Source: UBA6136 sp046305255 | GTDB lineage: Bacteria > Pseudomonadota > Gammaproteobacteria > Methylococcales > Methylococcaceae | NCBI GenBank assembly: GCA_046305255.1 | Contig: JBKCCF010000064.1 | Coordinates: forward strand, 1 to 9,931 | Reading direction: 5' to 3' | DNA: 9,931 nt | Part shown: positions 1 to 7,656 of the stretch, one piece after another | How the letters are laid out: each line of letters begins with the position of its first letter | Position numbering within the stretch: the first letter of the stretch is position 1 | Position numbers and translations under genes: made by a program | Notes under the pieces: generated by a model | The model's input: only the letters and a program-made list of their open reading frames with translations | What the model was told of the DNA's origin: nothing | Databases searched by the model: none

Positions 1-170
1 GCGCGACCAACGACCTTCAGCGTCTCGGGAATCGCCACGCCATGCAGATCAAATGACCGCAGCATCAGCGCATCGGGATTCTGGATTTCTGAGGCAACTT
101 CGTATAGGTCGCGGGGAAACTTGTCCAGGCCTACGGCAGAAATATTATTGTATGTCAGAACTTTGAACAT
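1..170 (-). CDS. serA: D-3-phosphoglycerate dehydrogenase, N-terminal fragment (cut by window edge)
   Basis: Only the first 56 codons are present; the rest lies beyond position 1. The product would oxidise 3-phosphoglycerate to 3-phosphohydroxypyruvate with NAD in the cytoplasm, the first step of serine synthesis. The visible peptide starts MFKVLTYNNISAVGLDKFPR and continues with a stretch reading YEVASEIQNPDALMLRSF and then KVVGRA. This resembles the N-terminal part of the substrate/nucleotide-binding region of the SerA family. The NAD-binding Rossmann motif and catalytic residues are outside the window, so another D-2-hydroxyacid dehydrogenase cannot be fully excluded. The ATG is 4 nt after the serC stop with only a weak ribosome site (GGAT), which suggests coupling to serC. 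Being next to SerC, the following enzyme of the pathway, strongly supports the call. Confidence 0.82.
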   Translation of the reverse strand, partial: MFKVLTYNNISAVGLDKFPRDLYEVASEIQNPDALMLRSFDLHGVAIPETLKVVGR

Positions 171-174
171 GGTT

Positions 175-1257
175 TTATCCGTACTTACGCTCAAATTCGC
201 TCATGAAGGCGACCAGGGCATCCACACCCGCTTCGGGCATGGCGTTATAGATACTGGCGCGGAAACCTCCGACCGATCGATGGCCTTCGAGATTGACCAG
301 ACCCACGGCCCTTGCTTCCGCCAGGAATGTTTTTTCGAGATCAGGGTTGGCGATGCGGAACGGCACATTCATGCGGGAACGACAGGCGGGTGCTACCGGA
401 TTCGAGTAGAAATCAGAAGCATCGATCGCGCCGTACAGCTTGCCAGCCTTGCGGTCATTGTGGGCATCCATTGCATCCAGCCCCCCCTGGGCCTGCACCC
501 AGGACAATACCAGACCGAGTAGATACCAGTTGTAGGTAGGCGGTGTATTCAGCATGGAACCGTTATCGGCCTGCACCTTGTAATCAAAAATGGAGGGGGT
601 TCCCTTCAGGGTCTCGCCGATGAGATCATCCCGCACGATGACCATAGTGATGCCGGCGGGCCCCATATTTTTCTGGGCTCCGGCATAAATCAGCCCAAAA
701 CGACTGATGTCAATCGGACGGGACAGGATGTTGGATGACATGTCCGATACCAGCGGCAGACCGCCAGCATCAGGAATCTGATGAAATTCCACCCCTCCGA
801 TGGTTTCATTGGAGGTGTAATGCAAATAGGCGGCAGATGGATCAACCTCCCATGTATCGCGCTCTGGTATGGCGCTAAATTGGGTGGCTTCGGCAGACGC
901 CGCAATTTTCACCTCGGCATAGGCCTTGGCTTCACTGATAGCTTTTTTGGACCAGATACCGGTATTGACATAGTTAGCCGCGGTTTTGCCTCGCAATAGA
1001 TTCATCGGTACTGCAGCAAACTGACCGGTCGCACCGCCCTGCAAAAACAATACCTTGTAATTATCTGGCACGGCGAGCAGGGCCCTGAAGCTGGCTTCGG
1101 CCTGTTCGGCAATGCCCACGTAATCTTTGCTGCGATGACTCATTTCCATTACCGACATACCGGTAGAGTGCCATTCGCACAATTCGTCGCGGGCCTGCTC
1201 CAGAACCGATGTCGGCAGCATTGATGGGCCGGCGCTGAAGTTATAAATCCTTGTCAT
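175..1257 (-). CDS. serC: Phosphoserine aminotransferase
   Basis: A PLP enzyme of 360 residues that transfers the amino group of glutamate to 3-phosphohydroxypyruvate to give phosphoserine; family members also act on the related vitamin B6 precursor. The N-terminus MTRIYNFSAGPSMLP is the family signature. HSTGMSVMEMSHRS is at about 29-43, FLQGGATGQF at 71-80, SNETIGGVEF at 149-158, and the PLP-binding lysine is K196 in YAGAQKNMGPAG. The length matches E. coli SerC (362). The frame is open upstream to an ATG at 1320, but the start at 1257 is preferred: it gives the normal family N-terminus and has an AAGGAG site 6 nt upstream. The gene begins inside the 3' end of gyrA (17-nt overlap), so it is probably expressed from the gyrA transcript. 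serA follows after 4 nt. Confidence 0.96.
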   Translation of the reverse strand: MTRIYNFSAGPSMLPTSVLEQARDELCEWHSTGMSVMEMSHRSKDYVGIAEQAEASFRALLAVPDNYKVLFLQGGATGQFAAVPMNLLRGKTAANYVNTGIWSKKAISEAKAYAEVKIAASAEATQFSAIPERDTWEVDPSAAYLHYTSNETIGGVEFHQIPDAGGLPLVSDMSSNILSRPIDISRFGLIYAGAQKNMGPAGITMVIVRDDLIGETLKGTPSIFDYKVQADNGSMLNTPPTYNWYLLGLVLSWVQAQGGLDAMDAHNDRKAGKLYGAIDASDFYSNPVAPACRSRMNVPFRIANPDLEKTFLAEARAVGLVNLEGHRSVGGFRASIYNAMPEAGVDALVAFMSEFERKYG

Positions 1258-3838
1258 CAGAAACTCCTTCTGCTTGTTCATCATTGTCGTATTCACTGGA
1301 TTCATCGTCCTCACCCTCAAGCATGGGGATGCGGTCGACGCCCACTACCTTTTCGCCGGGACTGAGGCGGATCACCATGACCCCTTGCGTATTTCTGCCC
1401 AGTTCACGGATTTCTTCAACGCGGGTGCGCACCAGCGTTCCGGCATCGGTAATCAACATCAGTTCATCGTTATCCTGGACCAGAACGGCGCCGACGACAC
1501 CACCATTGCGGTCATTGGTCTGCATGGTGATGACACCCTGGCCGCCACGACGGTGGCGGGGGAAACCGCTGATGGCTGTCCGCTTGCCAAAGCCATTTTC
1601 CGTCACATTGAGCACCGAACCCTCGGTGCCTATGATCAGTGCGATGATTTCCTGTCCTTCCTGCAAGGTCATGCCCCGGACGCCGGTGGCGCCGCGCCCC
1701 ATCACCCGGACTTCGTCCTCATGGAAGCAAACCGCCTTGCCCGAATTACTGAACAGCATCACATGCTGCTGACCATCGGTGACCGCTACATTCACCAGTC
1801 GGTCATCCTGCCGCAGGTCCAGGGCAATCTTGCCCGATGAGCGGGGTCGTTCAAATTCCTTCAAGGCCACTTTCTTGACAATGCCGGAGGCCGTCGCCAT
1901 GAAAACGTAATGGCCGTCATCAAACTCTCGGATGGGCAGAATGGCATTTATGTTTTCGCCCGTTTCCAACGGCAACAGATTGACAAACGGCTTGCCACGC
2001 GCCACGCGGCTGGCGACAGGTAACTCGTAGACCTTCAGCCAGTAAACCTTGCCCACGCTGGAGAAACAGAGAATGGTGTCGTGGGTGTTGGCCACGATCA
2101 GCTTGTCAATGTAATCCTCCTGCTTCATGGTGGTTGCGGCCTTGCCTCGCCCCCCTCGACGCTGTGCCCGATAGGCGCTAAGTGGCTGGGACTTGACGTA
2201 ACCTTCATGCGAAACAGTTACCACCATATCTTCTTCGGTGATCAGGTCAGCCCGCGACAAATCCAGATAATCCGCAACAATCCGTGTGCGGCGCTGATCG
2301 CCGAACGGGTCACGGATGGCGATCAACTCCTCGCGAATCACCTCCATCAGCCGCACATCACTGGCCAGTATCGCCATCAGTTCATCAATGCGCGCCAGAA
2401 TTTCCCTGTACTCGGCGATGATCTTGTCCTGCTCAAGACCGGTCAGGCGATGCAGCCTAAGATCGAGAATCGCCTGAGCCTGTTCTGTGGATAACCGATA
2501 GCCTCGTTCGGAAAGACCAAAGCCCGGACTCAGGGTCTCGGGGCGGGAGCGGGCAGCATCTTCGGCCCTCGCCAGCAGGTCGGATACTACGCCTGGTCGC
2601 CAGTGGCGCTCCAGCAAGCGCTCCTTGGCGATGGCAGGGCTGGGCGAACTTTTGATAAGTTCAATGACTTCGTCAATATTGGCCAGCGCCACCGCCAGCC
2701 CCTCGAGGATATGGGCCCGGTCGCGGGCCTTACGCAACTCAAACAGCGTTCGTCGTGTGACAACCTCACGGCGATGATCAATGAAGGCGGCAATAATCTC
2801 TTTCAGGTTGAGGCAGCGAGGGCGGCCATCAATCAATGCGACCATGTTGATGCCAAAGACGTTTTGCATTGCGGTCTGCTGATAAAGATTATTCAGCACC
2901 ACCTCGGGCATCTCACCCCGTTTCAGTTCTATCACCATGCGCATACCGTCCTTGTCAGACTCGTCGCGCAAGCCAGAAATACCTTCCAGTTTGCCTTCCT
3001 TGGCCAACTCGGCAATCTTCTCCATCAGTCGCGCCTTGTTGACCTGATAAGGCAGCTCATTGACGATGATGCTCGTGCGGCCATTGTCGTCTTCGAACTC
3101 GCATTTGGCCCGCAGGTAGATGCGACCACGACCGGTCAGGTAGGCCTCGCGGATGCCGCTGGCACCATTAATGATCGCCGCCGTCGGAAAATCAGGACCT
3201 GGGATACAGGCCATGAGATCTTCGATGCTGGCATCGGGATTGGCAATCAGCAGCAGACAGGCCTCAATCACCTCGGTCAGATTGTGCGGCGGAATGTTGG
3301 TCGCCATACCCACCGCTATACCGGCCGAGCCGTTGACCAGCAGGTTGGGCACCCGGGTCGGCAGCACCGATGGTTCCTTTTCGGACTCGTCGTAGTTGGG
3401 CGTGAAGTCGACGGTATCCTTTTCCAGATCTGCCAGCAGTTCGTGCGCGATCCGCGCCATGCGCACTTCGGTATAACGCATCGCAGCAGGTGGGTCACCA
3501 TCTACCGAGCCGAAGTTACCCTGACCGTCAATCAGCATGTATCGCAGCGAGAACGGCTGTGCCATACGGACGATCGTGTCGTACACGGCGGAATCACCAT
3601 GGGGATGATATTTACCGATTACATCACCGACCACACGGGCAGATTTCTTGTAGGGCTTGTTCCAGTCGTTCCCCAACTCGTGCATGGCGAACAGTACTCT
3701 GCGGTGTACCGGCTTCAGTCCATCCCGAACATCGGGCAGTGCACGACCCACGATCACACTCATGGCGTAATCGAGGTAGGACTGTTTCATCTCATCTTCG
3801 AGATTGACCGGGATGATCTCTTTGGCGAAGGCACTCAT
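1241..3838 (-). CDS. gyrA: DNA gyrase subunit A
   Basis: The breakage-reunion subunit of DNA gyrase (A2B2 with GyrB), which introduces negative supercoils using ATP. It has 865 residues, a normal length, with no intein. The catalytic tyrosine is Y122 in AAMRYTEVRM. The quinolone-resistance region HGDSAVYD keeps S83 and D87, the sensitive-type residues in E. coli numbering. The GyrA box QRRGGRG is at 559-565, ahead of the C-terminal beta-pinwheel that wraps DNA. The protein ends in a very acidic tail of about 25 residues, as in other gammaproteobacterial GyrA. The start MSAFAKEIIPVNLEDEMKQS matches the family. Its ribosome site is weak: TAACGAG about 13 nt upstream is the best candidate. gyrA heads a minus-strand block with serC and serA. 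A TATAAT promoter and a leader hairpin lie upstream. Confidence 0.98.
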   Translation of the reverse strand: MSAFAKEIIPVNLEDEMKQSYLDYAMSVIVGRALPDVRDGLKPVHRRVLFAMHELGNDWNKPYKKSARVVGDVIGKYHPHGDSAVYDTIVRMAQPFSLRYMLIDGQGNFGSVDGDPPAAMRYTEVRMARIAHELLADLEKDTVDFTPNYDESEKEPSVLPTRVPNLLVNGSAGIAVGMATNIPPHNLTEVIEACLLLIANPDASIEDLMACIPGPDFPTAAIINGASGIREAYLTGRGRIYLRAKCEFEDDNGRTSIIVNELPYQVNKARLMEKIAELAKEGKLEGISGLRDESDKDGMRMVIELKRGEMPEVVLNNLYQQTAMQNVFGINMVALIDGRPRCLNLKEIIAAFIDHRREVVTRRTLFELRKARDRAHILEGLAVALANIDEVIELIKSSPSPAIAKERLLERHWRPGVVSDLLARAEDAARSRPETLSPGFGLSERGYRLSTEQAQAILDLRLHRLTGLEQDKIIAEYREILARIDELMAILASDVRLMEVIREELIAIRDPFGDQRRTRIVADYLDLSRADLITEEDMVVTVSHEGYVKSQPLSAYRAQRRGGRGKAATTMKQEDYIDKLIVANTHDTILCFSSVGKVYWLKVYELPVASRVARGKPFVNLLPLETGENINAILPIREFDDGHYVFMATASGIVKKVALKEFERPRSSGKIALDLRQDDRLVNVAVTDGQQHVMLFSNSGKAVCFHEDEVRVMGRGATGVRGMTLQEGQEIIALIIGTEGSVLNVTENGFGKRTAISGFPRHRRGGQGVITMQTNDRNGGVVGAVLVQDNDELMLITDAGTLVRTRVEEIRELGRNTQGVMVIRLSPGEKVVGVDRIPMLEGEDDESSEYDNDEQAEGVSDDKDL
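1264..1269 (-). promoter_or_regulatory. Ribosome binding site of serC (AAGGAG)
   Basis: On the minus strand AAGGAG stands 6 nt before the ATG at 1255-1257 and lies within the last codons of gyrA. It decides between this start and the longer open frame beginning at 1320, which would add 21 residues absent from the SerC family. Confidence 0.85.
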
Positions 3839-3863
3839 TCGGCTAGAACAACTCGTTAGGGGC

Positions 3864-3896
3864 TACTGTCTGCACGTGACAGCGTGCAGCGCAGTA
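3864..3896 (-). promoter_or_regulatory. Hairpin in the predicted gyrA mRNA leader
   Basis: An interrupted inverted repeat. The inner arms CTGCACG (3870-3876) and CGTGCAG (3883-3889) flank a 6-nt loop. The outer arms TACTG (3864-3868) and CAGTA (3892-3896) pair after a small 1x2 internal loop, giving 12 bp in total. If transcription starts near 3900, as the TATAAT at 3907-3912 suggests, the structure begins about 5 nt from the 5' end of the gyrA mRNA. A weaker alternative pairing, CTGTC (3866-3870) with GACAG (3878-3882), uses part of the same bases. It could stabilise the mRNA or, as DNA, be a protein site. The pairing is seen in the sequence; the function is inferred. Confidence 0.55.
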
Positions 3897-3906
3897 AAAA
3901 CGTTGC

Positions 3907-3935
3907 ATTATACGCAGCAGCGCCCTTTGGCTCCA
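3907..3935 (-). promoter_or_regulatory. Candidate sigma70 promoter of gyrA
   Basis: On the minus strand a perfect -10 box TATAAT occupies 3907-3912. At 17-nt spacing the -35 position reads TGGAGC (3930-3935), matching the consensus at only three of six bases; a better TTGAAA (3946-3951) is too far away. The predicted start near 3900 leaves a leader of about 62 nt. In E. coli, gyrase promoters are induced by DNA relaxation through features around the -10 region, but nothing here shows that directly. Confidence 0.5.
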
Positions 3936-3986
3936 CAGCCGCTTGTTTCAATTGATGACGCCGGCAGTGGCAACAACGAAATCGCT

Positions 3987-4017
3987 TTGGACGGTGGCCG
4001 CACTGCCTTGTTATTCT
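3987..4017 (+). promoter_or_regulatory. Weak candidate promoter of pepN
   Basis: TTGGAC (3987-3992) and TATTCT (4012-4017) lie 19 nt apart on the plus strand, a longer spacing than usual with imperfect boxes. It is the best pair I could find between the divergent genes and would leave a leader of about 75 nt. Treat it as tentative. Confidence 0.22.
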
Positions 4018-4097
4018 GTCGCACGCCCGCCGGTTCAGCGCGCCGCAAGAGAGCTGCCACCGGCCTATCTGCCAACCTGGCCAAATGAGACGCCATC

Positions 4098-6752
4098 ATG
4101 CGAGACGCCACACCCAAAGCCATTCTGCTTAAGGATTACACGCCGCCCGACTTTTTGGTCGACACGGTCGATCTCTACATTGAACTGGAAGAAAACGCTA
4201 CCCGGGTGACTGCCAAGCTCGCACTGCGGCGGAACCCGGCATCCAGCAGGACAACCCCCGCCTTAACGCTGGATGGCGAGGCGTTGAGCCTTAATTCGCT
4301 CAAAATAGATGGTCACGTTGTCGCTGCTGACCGCTATAGCCAGACCAGCGAAATGCTGGTTATCAATGACGTTCCCGACCATCCGTTCGAGCTGGAAGTC
4401 GTAACCCAGATTAACCCGGCGGCTAACACTGCGCTGGAAGGGCTGTACCTGTCTGATGGGCTGTTTTGCACCCAGTGCGAGGCGCAGGGTTTCCGCAAGA
4501 TCACTTACTTCCCTGATCGTCCCGATATCATGGCGATCTACACCACTACCCTCGTAGCCGACAAAACACGTTTTCCGGTATTGCTGTCCAATGGCAATCC
4601 GATGGGTGGCGGTGATCTGCTGGATAATCGGCACTGGGTGAAGTGGGTCGATCCCTACCGCAAGCCCTGTTACCTGTTTGCCCTGGTCGGTGGCCAGCTG
4701 GAGTGGCTGGAAGACCGCTATACCACCCGTTCCGGTCGCGAGATCACCCTGCGCATCTTTGTCGAAAAGCATGATCTCGACAAATGTGGCCATGCCATGG
4801 CTTCGCTCAAAAATGCCATGCGCTGGGATGAGGATGCCTACGGCCGTGAATACGATCTCGACCTCTACATGATTGTGGCGGTGAGTCAGTTCAACATGGG
4901 CGCCATGGAGAATAAGGGGCTTAACATCTTCAATACCAAGTACGTACTGGCTCGACCCGACACCGCTACCGATGCCGACTATGAACACATTGAAGGGGTG
5001 ATCGGCCACGAGTACTTTCACAACTGGACCGGTAACCGCATCACCTGCCGTGACTGGTTCCAGCTGAGTCTCAAGGAGGGACTGACGGTGTTCCGGGATC
5101 AGGAATTCTCGGCTGACCGTAATTCACGCGCGGTCAAGCGGATTGATGAAGTCAATATGCTCCGTACCCGGCAGTTTGCCGAGGATGCCGGCCCTCTGTC
5201 CCATCCGATACGACCCGAATCGTATATCGAGATCAACAATTTCTACACGTTGACCATCTATGAAAAAGGTGCCGAAGTAGTCCGGATGCTGCACACCCTG
5301 CTGGGCAAGGCGGGCTTCCGCAAGGGTACCGATCTGTATTTCCAGCGCCACGATGAACAGGCCGTGACCTGCGAGGACTTTATCCGGTGCATGGAGGAAG
5401 CCAACCAGATCGACCTCGGTCAGTTCCGTCTCTGGTACAGTCAATCCGGCACGCCTGAACTGGAAATAGCCAGTCACTACGATAGCGCCCGTGGCCGGCT
5501 GGAACTCAGGGTAAAACAAAGCTGTCCCGCAACGCCGGATCAGCCGACCAAGGCGCCCCTGCATATCCCACTGGCGCTGGGACTACTCGGACCGGATGGC
5601 ACCGAGCTCCCCATGCAACTCGAAGGCGAGCAACAACCCGCCGCAGTAACCACCCGTATTCTGCACATTCGCGAAGCCGACCAACGGTTCACCTTCATCA
5701 ATTTGCCTTACGCACCTGCCATTTCTGCCCTGCGGGGATTTTCGGCACCGGTAAAACTGCAGCAGGCGCGGCCCGATGATGAACTGGCTTTCCTGTTTGC
5801 ACACGACACTGACGCCTTCAACCGCTGGGATGCGGGCCAGCAACTCGCGACCCGCATGATGCTCAACATGGCCCATGAGATCAGTGAGGGCAAAAGTCCC
5901 GGGCCCATCCCGCCCCTGCTGATTGAGGCCTATCGCCACATCGTACGAAACCCCGGCACTGACCTTTCCTACTGTGCCCTGCTGCTCACCCTGCCCTCCG
6001 AAGATTATGTCAGCGCCTCGCTTGAGATCATCGACCCCGTCGCCGTCCATGCCGCCCGCCAGTATTTGAAGCAGGGACTGGCCACGCACCTCGAGCCTGA
6101 ACTGACCGCTCTCTATCACGGTCATCACCGGGATGACTTCAATCAGTTTGATGCTGCCACCATAGGTCGACGTCGTCTCAAGAATACCTGCCTGAGCTAT
6201 CTGACCGAACGTGAAACATCGGCCACTCACGCCCTGGCGGTGACCCAGTTCGAAACCTCGCGCACCATGACCGACCGGATCGCCGCGCTAACCGCCATCA
6301 CTCATAGCCACAACCCGCAGCGCGACACCTGTCTGGCGGCGTTCTACCAGCAATGGCATGCCGACCCTCTAGTTGTCGGCAAATGGTTCTCCCTGCAGGC
6401 CACCAACGGTCTGCCCGGAACGCTGGCCCGTGTCGAAGCGCTGGTACATCACCCGGCTTTCGATCTGCGCCTGCCCAACCAGGTCCGCTCACTGATTGGC
6501 GCGTTCAGCCAGTCCAACCCAGTCAGCTTTCATGCCAGTGACGGCTCGGGCTACCGGTTCCTGGCCGATCATGTCATCGCCCTCAATGCCATCAATCCGC
6601 AGATGGCTGCGCGCATGCTGACCGCACTGACTCCCTGGCGGCGTTACGATAGCGACCGACAAACCCTGATGCGCGAGCAGTTACAGAGGATAGCGGCTAG
6701 CGACAACATTTCCCGGGATGTTTATGAAGTGGCCAGCAAGGCTCTGGCCTAG
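4098..6752 (+). CDS. pepN: Aminopeptidase N (alanyl aminopeptidase), M1 zinc metallopeptidase
   Basis: A cytoplasmic zinc exopeptidase that removes N-terminal residues from peptides in the last steps of protein turnover. It has 884 residues (E. coli PepN has 870). An N-terminal beta domain (about 1-195) precedes the catalytic domain. The substrate-anchoring motif GAMEN is at 268-272. The zinc site is HEYFH (304-308, ligands H304 and H308, catalytic E305) plus E327 in LKEGLTVF, with the standard family spacing. A small beta domain and an alpha-helical C-terminal domain follow (about 546-884). The N-terminus MRDATPKAILLKDYTPPDFL aligns with the DYRAPDY region of E. coli PepN. The ribosome site is weak (TGAGA at 4086-4090). 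The gene is divergent from gyrA, and its last 29 nt overlap mxaA in another frame. No residue of the active site is missing. Confidence 0.97.
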   Translation: MRDATPKAILLKDYTPPDFLVDTVDLYIELEENATRVTAKLALRRNPASSRTTPALTLDGEALSLNSLKIDGHVVAADRYSQTSEMLVINDVPDHPFELEVVTQINPAANTALEGLYLSDGLFCTQCEAQGFRKITYFPDRPDIMAIYTTTLVADKTRFPVLLSNGNPMGGGDLLDNRHWVKWVDPYRKPCYLFALVGGQLEWLEDRYTTRSGREITLRIFVEKHDLDKCGHAMASLKNAMRWDEDAYGREYDLDLYMIVAVSQFNMGAMENKGLNIFNTKYVLARPDTATDADYEHIEGVIGHEYFHNWTGNRITCRDWFQLSLKEGLTVFRDQEFSADRNSRAVKRIDEVNMLRTRQFAEDAGPLSHPIRPESYIEINNFYTLTIYEKGAEVVRMLHTLLGKAGFRKGTDLYFQRHDEQAVTCEDFIRCMEEANQIDLGQFRLWYSQSGTPELEIASHYDSARGRLELRVKQSCPATPDQPTKAPLHIPLALGLLGPDGTELPMQLEGEQQPAAVTTRILHIREADQRFTFINLPYAPAISALRGFSAPVKLQQARPDDELAFLFAHDTDAFNRWDAGQQLATRMMLNMAHEISEGKSPGPIPPLLIEAYRHIVRNPGTDLSYCALLLTLPSEDYVSASLEIIDPVAVHAARQYLKQGLATHLEPELTALYHGHHRDDFNQFDAATIGRRRLKNTCLSYLTERETSATHALAVTQFETSRTMTDRIAALTAITHSHNPQRDTCLAAFYQQWHADPLVVGKWFSLQATNGLPGTLARVEALVHHPAFDLRLPNQVRSLIGAFSQSNPVSFHASDGSGYRFLADHVIALNAINPQMAARMLTALTPWRRYDSDRQTLMREQLQRIAASDNISRDVYEVASKALA

Positions 6753-7656
6753 GGGAGCCAGGCCAGGACTCGCAACCGGTGTCCTGCTGCTGGTGATTTC
6801 GGGAGAGCCGCTGGCGATCACGGCTCCGCCCCGCGTTGAGGTCGATTCAGAGCGGAATTTCGGCTATGTCATGGGCGATGTGGTACGCCAGACTTTGACC
6901 GTCACCACCTCGGCTGATGAGATGCTGGACACCACCGCCCTGCCCGGCCCGGGCCCGGTCAATGACTGGCTGGATATCCGCGACATTCACTGGGACAGCC
7001 AACCCGGTCCCACGGGGCAGATCCACCACATCTATTTGCAGTACCAGATATTCAAGGGCCTAAGCGGCCCCGAGCAGGTGATTATCCCGGGACTTACCCT
7101 GCACTTCGGCGGGGCGTCGCCGCGGGATACCACGGGACCGGACTGGCCCATCGCCCTGCTACCGATCATTCCGGTCACTCTGTCATCGGAAGAGGTGGAA
7201 TTGCGTCCCCCCATGCTGGCGGAACCGATGCCGACGGATGCCCACTGGCGCCGCTTGTGGCTATGGCTTATGGCGACCACGACAATCGGACTTTATGCCG
7301 GCAGCCACTATTGGCGGGGACTGCGACGCACACGACCGCTCCTGCAGGCGCGGCGGGACATTAGCCGGCTGTTGCAAGCCCCCTTGACCCGGGAACGCCT
7401 CAGTTCTGCGGTGAGGACACTGCACGCAGGCCTTGATCAGAGTCACGGTGGCACCCTGTTTGGCGGTCAAGTCGGCCTGTTTTGTTCTAAAAAACCGAGT
7501 TTTACCGAACTTGAAGCCGAATTAGAGGCTTTTTTCAGCCTTTCAAACCAGCTGTTCTTTGCATCGGACAGTTCTGCCCTCGACCTGACGGCATCAGCCA
7601 AATCCCTGGTAATGCTTGCCAAACGGCTGGCGGCAGCCGAACGGAGAGCGGCGTGA
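6724..7656 (+). CDS. mxaA: MxaA-like protein, methanol dehydrogenase maturation (calcium insertion)
   Basis: A 310-residue membrane-anchored protein. A basic N-terminus and hydrophobic stretch (about 17-31) look like a signal or anchor. The periplasmic domain carries the FGYVMGD motif (46-52), followed by WLDIRDIHW and YLQYQIF, a pattern I recognise from MxaA. A transmembrane segment at about 178-194 is followed by an arginine-rich segment, so the C-terminal domain should be cytoplasmic. That domain has LHAGLDQSHGGTLF and ends a helix with FFSLSNQLFFAS, matching the MxaA C-terminal pattern. In Methylobacterium, mxaA is needed to load calcium into PQQ methanol dehydrogenase. The start at 6724 has GGGA 5 nt upstream; ATG 6718 is an alternative. 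Between the pepN stop and GTG 6793 I see no in-frame ATG, GTG or TTG, so the overlap with pepN seems real. A role with another quinoprotein is possible. Confidence 0.82.
   Translation: MKWPARLWPRGARPGLATGVLLLVISGEPLAITAPPRVEVDSERNFGYVMGDVVRQTLTVTTSADEMLDTTALPGPGPVNDWLDIRDIHWDSQPGPTGQIHHIYLQYQIFKGLSGPEQVIIPGLTLHFGGASPRDTTGPDWPIALLPIIPVTLSSEEVELRPPMLAEPMPTDAHWRRLWLWLMATTTIGLYAGSHYWRGLRRTRPLLQARRDISRLLQAPLTRERLSSAVRTLHAGLDQSHGGTLFGGQVGLFCSKKPSFTELEAELEAFFSLSNQLFFASDSSALDLTASAKSLVMLAKRLAAAERRAA
6744..6766 (+). repeat. Perfect 7-bp inverted repeat across the pepN stop codon
   Basis: Arms CTGGCCT (6744-6750) and AGGCCAG (6760-6766) flank a 9-nt loop. The pepN TAG stop is at 6750-6752. There is no T-tract after it, so it is not an intrinsic terminator. 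It lies inside the predicted signal-peptide codons of mxaA and could slow ribosomes or protect the transcript, but it may also be chance. Confidence 0.4.
7643..7646 (+). promoter_or_regulatory. Ribosome binding site of mxaC (GGAG)
   Basis: GGAG stands 6 nt before the GTG at 7653-7655, inside the last codons of mxaA. It favours this GTG over the ATG at 7668, which would shorten the protein by five residues. Confidence 0.65.

Larger units (their letters stand above)
3839..4097. other. Divergent gyrA-pepN intergenic region
   Basis: 259 bp separating the two oppositely directed transcription units. It holds the gyrA promoter candidate and leader hairpin on the left and the weak pepN promoter candidate on the right. 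Another 6-bp inverted repeat, GCCGGT (4029-4034) with ACCGGC (4059-4064), has a 24-nt loop and is probably chance. I see no RNA gene or convincing small ORF. Confidence 0.7.

Noticed and set aside
3583..3597. Quinolone-resistance change in GyrA
   Set aside because: S83 and D87 are both the usual sensitive-type residues, so there is no resistance signature.
2603..3859. A 418-codon open frame on the plus strand opposite gyrA
   Set aside because: It lies antisense to well-conserved gyrA codons, its translation resembles no family I recognise, and its length is explained by the codon bias of gyrA on the other strand.
3804..4088. Small open frames in the gyrA-pepN intergenic region (94 codons on plus, 71 codons on minus at 3908-4123)
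   Set aside because: They run into conserved coding sequence on one side, have no good ribosome site, and their translations look non-biological.
4263..5021. A 252-codon open frame antisense to pepN
   Set aside because: The pepN frame carries all catalytic motifs here; the antisense product has no recognisable domain.
6744..6766. Intrinsic terminator after pepN
   Set aside because: A hairpin exists but no T-run follows, and mxaA is already being translated across it.
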